Part shown: piece by piece, positions 30,550-33,031 of the stretch
Numbering within the stretch: the stretch's first letter is position 1
Layout: each line of letters begins with the position of its first letter
Virus record (IMG/VR): IMGVR_UViG_3300045965_000058
Span: 1-33,031 of that record
Direction: 5' to 3' (one strand)
Length of the DNA stretch: 33,031 nt
From: a virus
Translations under genes and position numbers: made by a program
The notes under the pieces: generated by a model
The model's database searches: none
Told to the model about the DNA's origin: nothing
The model's input: the letters and a program-made list of their open reading frames with translations, nothing else

Positions 30550-31642
30550 CCCATCCAACCTTGACTCCAATGGCGCGCAGCGTCCGGAGCTTCGGGTCGC
30601 CGGCCTTGAGTCCGTCGAACAGCATCCGGTAATGGACCGGCCCCAGCTGCAACATGAACGTCATCACATGCCGCCGATAGGTCTCGGCGACCTTCCGCGC
30701 GAGCTCTGAGCCGAAGTGCGCGGGAATGTCCTCCAACATCTCCAGCACCCGCGCCTGGTAATCGATCGCCTCCCCCATCGCGGCCTCGGCCTTGCGCCGC
30801 TGCCCGGTGCGGCGGCGGAACATCTCCGAATCCCAGTAGAGCGAGACGAGATACGCCGCCGGCTCCCGCCGGAGGATCGCCTCCATGAGCGCCGGGTAGT
30901 ACTCGGAGATCCGCGCCAGGATCGGCGCGGTGTCCACGCTGAAAAACTGGGAGATCCGCAAGCGAGGCCGCGCGACGCCCAACTGCCACATGTACCGGTA
31001 CGCATCGGGCACCTGGATCTGGCGTTGCGCGAGGTAGAGCCAGACGTCATCATCGGTCCAATCGTAGATGGGATAGATGCGCGGATGATAGCGCGCGGCC
31101 TCATCGCGCACACCAGCGACCGAGTAGTAGCGCTGGACGCTCTCGGCCGTCCGGAGCCCGACCATGTGTACGCCATCATTCAGCCGCGCGAGAAATGCTT
31201 GATACGTGTCGAGACGCGGCTTGAGGTAGGGATGCGATCGGATCGCGAACGGCGGCGGCTCGCGGACCCAGACGGCCGCTTTCGTGCGATCCCAACAGAT
31301 GAACGACTCATCGCATTCGAGTTGGTTCAGGCAGGAATAGTGGCGCACCTCCAGCGCGTACCAATCGAAGCGTACGCCGAGGTCGAGACACTTCGCGCGC
31401 CAGTCGAGGACCGTCTGCACCACGCACGGAAAGACGGCTTCCTCGTCGATGAACTCGACTCGGAGTTGGGAGAGATCGATGTCGCCGCGTACGCCGAGCG
31501 CGAGCGTAAGGTCCAGGAGCACCAGCGAATCCTTGCCGCCCGAGAACGAGCAGTAGACCGGGAGCTTGTTGGCGAAGATCGATCGAATGCGATCGCGCGC
31601 CGCGTGGAGGACATCGACCTCGAGCTCGCGGACCGCGATCAT
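30458..31642 (-). CDS. PAPS-reductase-family PP-loop protein (IbrA/DndC-like)
   Basis: 394 aa from ATG at 31642, which overlaps the upstream ParB stop as ATGA. An intact PP-loop, SGGKDS, lies at residues 34-39 (Ser34-Ser39), so ATP or PAPS binding is likely. Later motifs: GLRTAESVQRYYS and PIYDWTDDDVWLYL near 180-210, characteristic of the phosphoadenosine phosphosulfate reductase superfamily and its IbrA- and DndC-like branches. The C-terminal 150 residues are helical and extra to the core. Sulfate reduction is unlikely for a lone phage gene; known relatives include DndC, which acts in DNA phosphorothioation. The substrate is unknown. Confidence 0.88.
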   Translation of the reverse strand: MIAVRELEVDVLHAARDRIRSIFANKLPVYCSFSGGKDSLVLLDLTLALGVRGDIDLSQLRVEFIDEEAVFPCVVQTVLDWRAKCLDLGVRFDWYALEVRHYSCLNQLECDESFICWDRTKAAVWVREPPPFAIRSHPYLKPRLDTYQAFLARLNDGVHMVGLRTAESVQRYYSVAGVRDEAARYHPRIYPIYDWTDDDVWLYLAQRQIQVPDAYRYMWQLGVARPRLRISQFFSVDTAPILARISEYYPALMEAILRREPAAYLVSLYWDSEMFRRRTGQRRKAEAAMGEAIDYQARVLEMLEDIPAHFGSELARKVAETYRRHVMTFMLQLGPVHYRMLFDGLKAGDPKLRTLRAIGVKVGWDATLAADPDRLARATRTQRAARAARRDPAQ

Positions 31643-32220
31643 GTACCCTTCGGGATCAGGTGGCCGCACTTGGGACAGACGATCCCCTCGGCCGAGCTCG
31701 GTGTGTACTGATTCGTCGGCGAGCTCGCGCCGGGATCAGTGCTGCCGGGCGGAACCTGCTGGCCGGCCGTCTGCTGCTGAAGCTCCGGCGACATCGCCCC
31801 GTAGGCGCGCACCGCGGCGGCCTCGACATCGGCGCTCGTCGCCGTGAGCCGGCGCAGGATCTCGGCATCGTAGCCGGGCACGTCCAGGTCATCGAGCGAG
31901 CGGACCAGCGACATCACCGAGTCGTAGTCATCGATGCCGAGATCGAAGACTCGATTGTCGGCGAGCATGAGCTTGCGCTTCTGCGTCTCAGTCAGGCCGG
32001 TCACTCGATAGGCCGTGATCCGGTCCCGGCCGAGACGCTTGAACACTTCCACCAGGCCATTGCCGGCGAGGACCTCGCCGGTTTCGTCGATGACGATCGT
32101 CCGGATCTGGCCGAACATCTCGACGGAGCGCTGGAGCTCCCGTAACTGAAGCTCCGGGTGCCGGCGCGCGTTGAGCGGCGGCGGATGCGTCTCGGCGATC
32201 GCCACGTCTTCGAGGTTCAT
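31639..32220 (-). CDS. ParB-like protein with C-terminal cysteine knuckle
   Basis: 193 aa. Residues 15-95 form a ParB/sulfiredoxin domain: NARRHPELQLRELQRSVEMF with GQIRTIVID, LAGNGLVEVFKRLG (51-64, the GxG nucleotide motif) and LTETQKRKLMLADNR. Unlike the ParB at 30007 it has the AGNG form and no HNRARG segment, so the two are from different subfamilies. A Pro/Gln/Ser linker leads to a C-terminal CPKCGH knuckle (Cys182, Cys185, His187). It overlaps both neighbours by four bases. It may present nucleic acid or nucleotide to the PP-loop enzyme; that is inferred from gene order. Confidence 0.85.
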   Translation of the reverse strand: MNLEDVAIAETHPPPLNARRHPELQLRELQRSVEMFGQIRTIVIDETGEVLAGNGLVEVFKRLGRDRITAYRVTGLTETQKRKLMLADNRVFDLGIDDYDSVMSLVRSLDDLDVPGYDAEILRRLTATSADVEAAAVRAYGAMSPELQQQTAGQQVPPGSTDPGASSPTNQYTPSSAEGIVCPKCGHLIPKGT

Positions 32221-32891
32221 CGCACGCCCGGCTCCGCGATGATCGTCGCCGTGAGCATCTGGTGAACCTCGTCGGTCGGCCCCACTTCGCTATCGGGATG
32301 ACAGACGATGATCCGCATGGCCTCCTTGTCAGTCGTGAAGGCGTGGAGGACATCGGTCGGAATCATGAAGATCGAGCCCGGCTTCATCTCGACCTTACGG
32401 CCATCGGTGAGACACCAGCCGCGCCCATCGACGATGAGCCCGACCCGATGCGACGGATGCGTGTGCGCCGTCTGCTTCGTGCCGGCCGGAAAGAATAGGC
32501 AGTTGAGACACGGATCGCCCTGCTTCGGCGGCATGACGATCCCCGTATCGGTACACCCATCGATGTACTGGAGGCGGCCCTGCTGCTCGATCGGCCCGCC
32601 GACCGAGAACAGCCCCGCGTAGCCTTTGATCGTCACGACCAGCGCCCGACCGTTCTGCGCTTCGATCCTCGCCGGCGACGGTATGCAGCCGTACCATCCG
32701 GCCTGGAGTCGGTGACTCGCGCGGCGCCGCGTCACGAGGATCGTGCCACTCAGGACCCCGATGAAGGCCGTGCCTCGGTTGATGGGCGCCGTGGCGTGGC
32801 CGCTCAGTCCAACGACCGACAGCACGTCATCCGCGTAGGCTTCGACGTTGTCGAACGGCAGCATGGCGAATCGCTTGGGGTCTCCGATCAT
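32217..32891 (-). CDS. Bicupin protein
   Basis: 224 aa from ATG at 32891, with AGGAGG 6 bases upstream; the longer frame lacks a ribosome site. The C-terminal domain (about 125-205) is a cupin with the metal-binding pattern TAHTHPSHRVG (His143, His145, His148) and a later PTDVLHAF with His183. The first half (about 15-95) is a second, degenerate cupin without obvious metal ligands. Cupins include dioxygenases, isomerases and small-molecule-binding proteins. It is the first gene of the leftward operon and overlaps the ParB start. No substrate can be named. Confidence 0.8.
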   Translation of the reverse strand: MIGDPKRFAMLPFDNVEAYADDVLSVVGLSGHATAPINRGTAFIGVLSGTILVTRRRASHRLQAGWYGCIPSPARIEAQNGRALVVTIKGYAGLFSVGGPIEQQGRLQYIDGCTDTGIVMPPKQGDPCLNCLFFPAGTKQTAHTHPSHRVGLIVDGRGWCLTDGRKVEMKPGSIFMIPTDVLHAFTTDKEAMRIIVCHPDSEVGPTDEVHQMLTATIIAEPGVR

Positions 32892-33031
32892 CCGCGCCTC
32901 CTGTCCGGTGCCTGGCAAGGGGTTCACTGCGCGGCCGGCCGGCCAGGCCCCGTCGAACGGCTCGGCCTGGCGGAACCGACGCCGGCTCAAGACTTAACGC
33001 CCGCGTTTTTCGACCTCGCGCGAGCGAGGCA
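32892..33031. promoter_or_regulatory. Upstream region of the late operon at the window edge
   Basis: 140 bases with no gene. It supplies the AGGAGG ribosome site of the bicupin. It has a CCTCGC/GCGAGG hairpin at 33014-33029 and a GGCCGGCC palindrome at 32932-32945. A promoter for the leftward operon probably lies here or beyond the window; no convincing -35/-10 pair is visible. Confidence 0.35.

Noticed and set aside
33014-33029. Hairpin at the right edge as a terminator
   Set aside because: The T-run precedes it on the plus strand and becomes an A-run after it on the minus strand, so it cannot act as an intrinsic terminator in either direction.
1-33031. CRISPR array, tRNA or insertion sequence
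   Set aside because: No regularly spaced repeats with unique spacers, no cloverleaf-like sequences recognised by eye, and no transposase gene were found.

Overview
The window is one contiguous, high-GC block of a tailed phage or prophage genome with a long-tailed, lambda/HK97-like (siphovirus) virion plan. Almost everything from 32.9 kb down to 4.7 kb is read leftward as one tightly packed late operon. Most genes overlap the next by 1 to 30 bases, typically as ATGA, GTGA or TGATG. A large serine recombinase at the left edge, with a small helix-turn-helix regulator behind a strong palindrome, points to a temperate element. GC-rich codon use, three lipobox signal peptides and one twin-arginine signal suggest a high-GC Gram-negative host. 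I cannot name the host from the sequence.

Layout from left to right. 57-2640: serine integrase (leftward), an inverted repeat just upstream of it, a terminator-like hairpin, a small hypothetical gene, and an HTH regulator with its own promoter and palindromic operator. 2915-4638: three rightward genes, each with a good ribosome site (a small coiled-coil protein, a Tat-exported protein of unknown function, and a small two-helix membrane protein), ending at a convergent terminator. 4684-9799: an accessory leftward block with three lipoproteins (a CTG-start candidate, a parallel beta-helix protein and an InlB-repeat/Fn3 protein) mixed with tail-appendage-like proteins. It is cut off from the structural operon by a strong leftward terminator at 9823-9875.

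9981-20515: tail module (tail fibre, gpJ-like tip protein, NlpC/P60 peptidase, gpL/DUF1833-like and gpM-like minor tail proteins, tape measure, gpG/gpGT chaperones made by a GGGAAAC -1 frameshift, tail tube). 20515-26582: tail completion, gp10-like, head closure and gp6-like connector proteins, then two HK97-type major capsid paralogues flanking a ClpP-like prohead protease, and the portal. 26664-30007: a small HTH protein, TerL, a cysteine-cluster (YkgJ-like) protein, two small proteins and TerS. 30007-32891: a cassette of ParB-like protein, PAPS-reductase-family PP-loop enzyme, second ParB-like protein and bicupin, transcribed first, immediately before TerS.

The most interesting parts are the ParB/PAPS-reductase/ParB/cupin cassette, the duplicated capsid genes around the protease, the metal-cluster protein between the terminase subunits, and the lipoprotein-rich block behind a terminator. 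No lysis, replication or tRNA genes were recognised.
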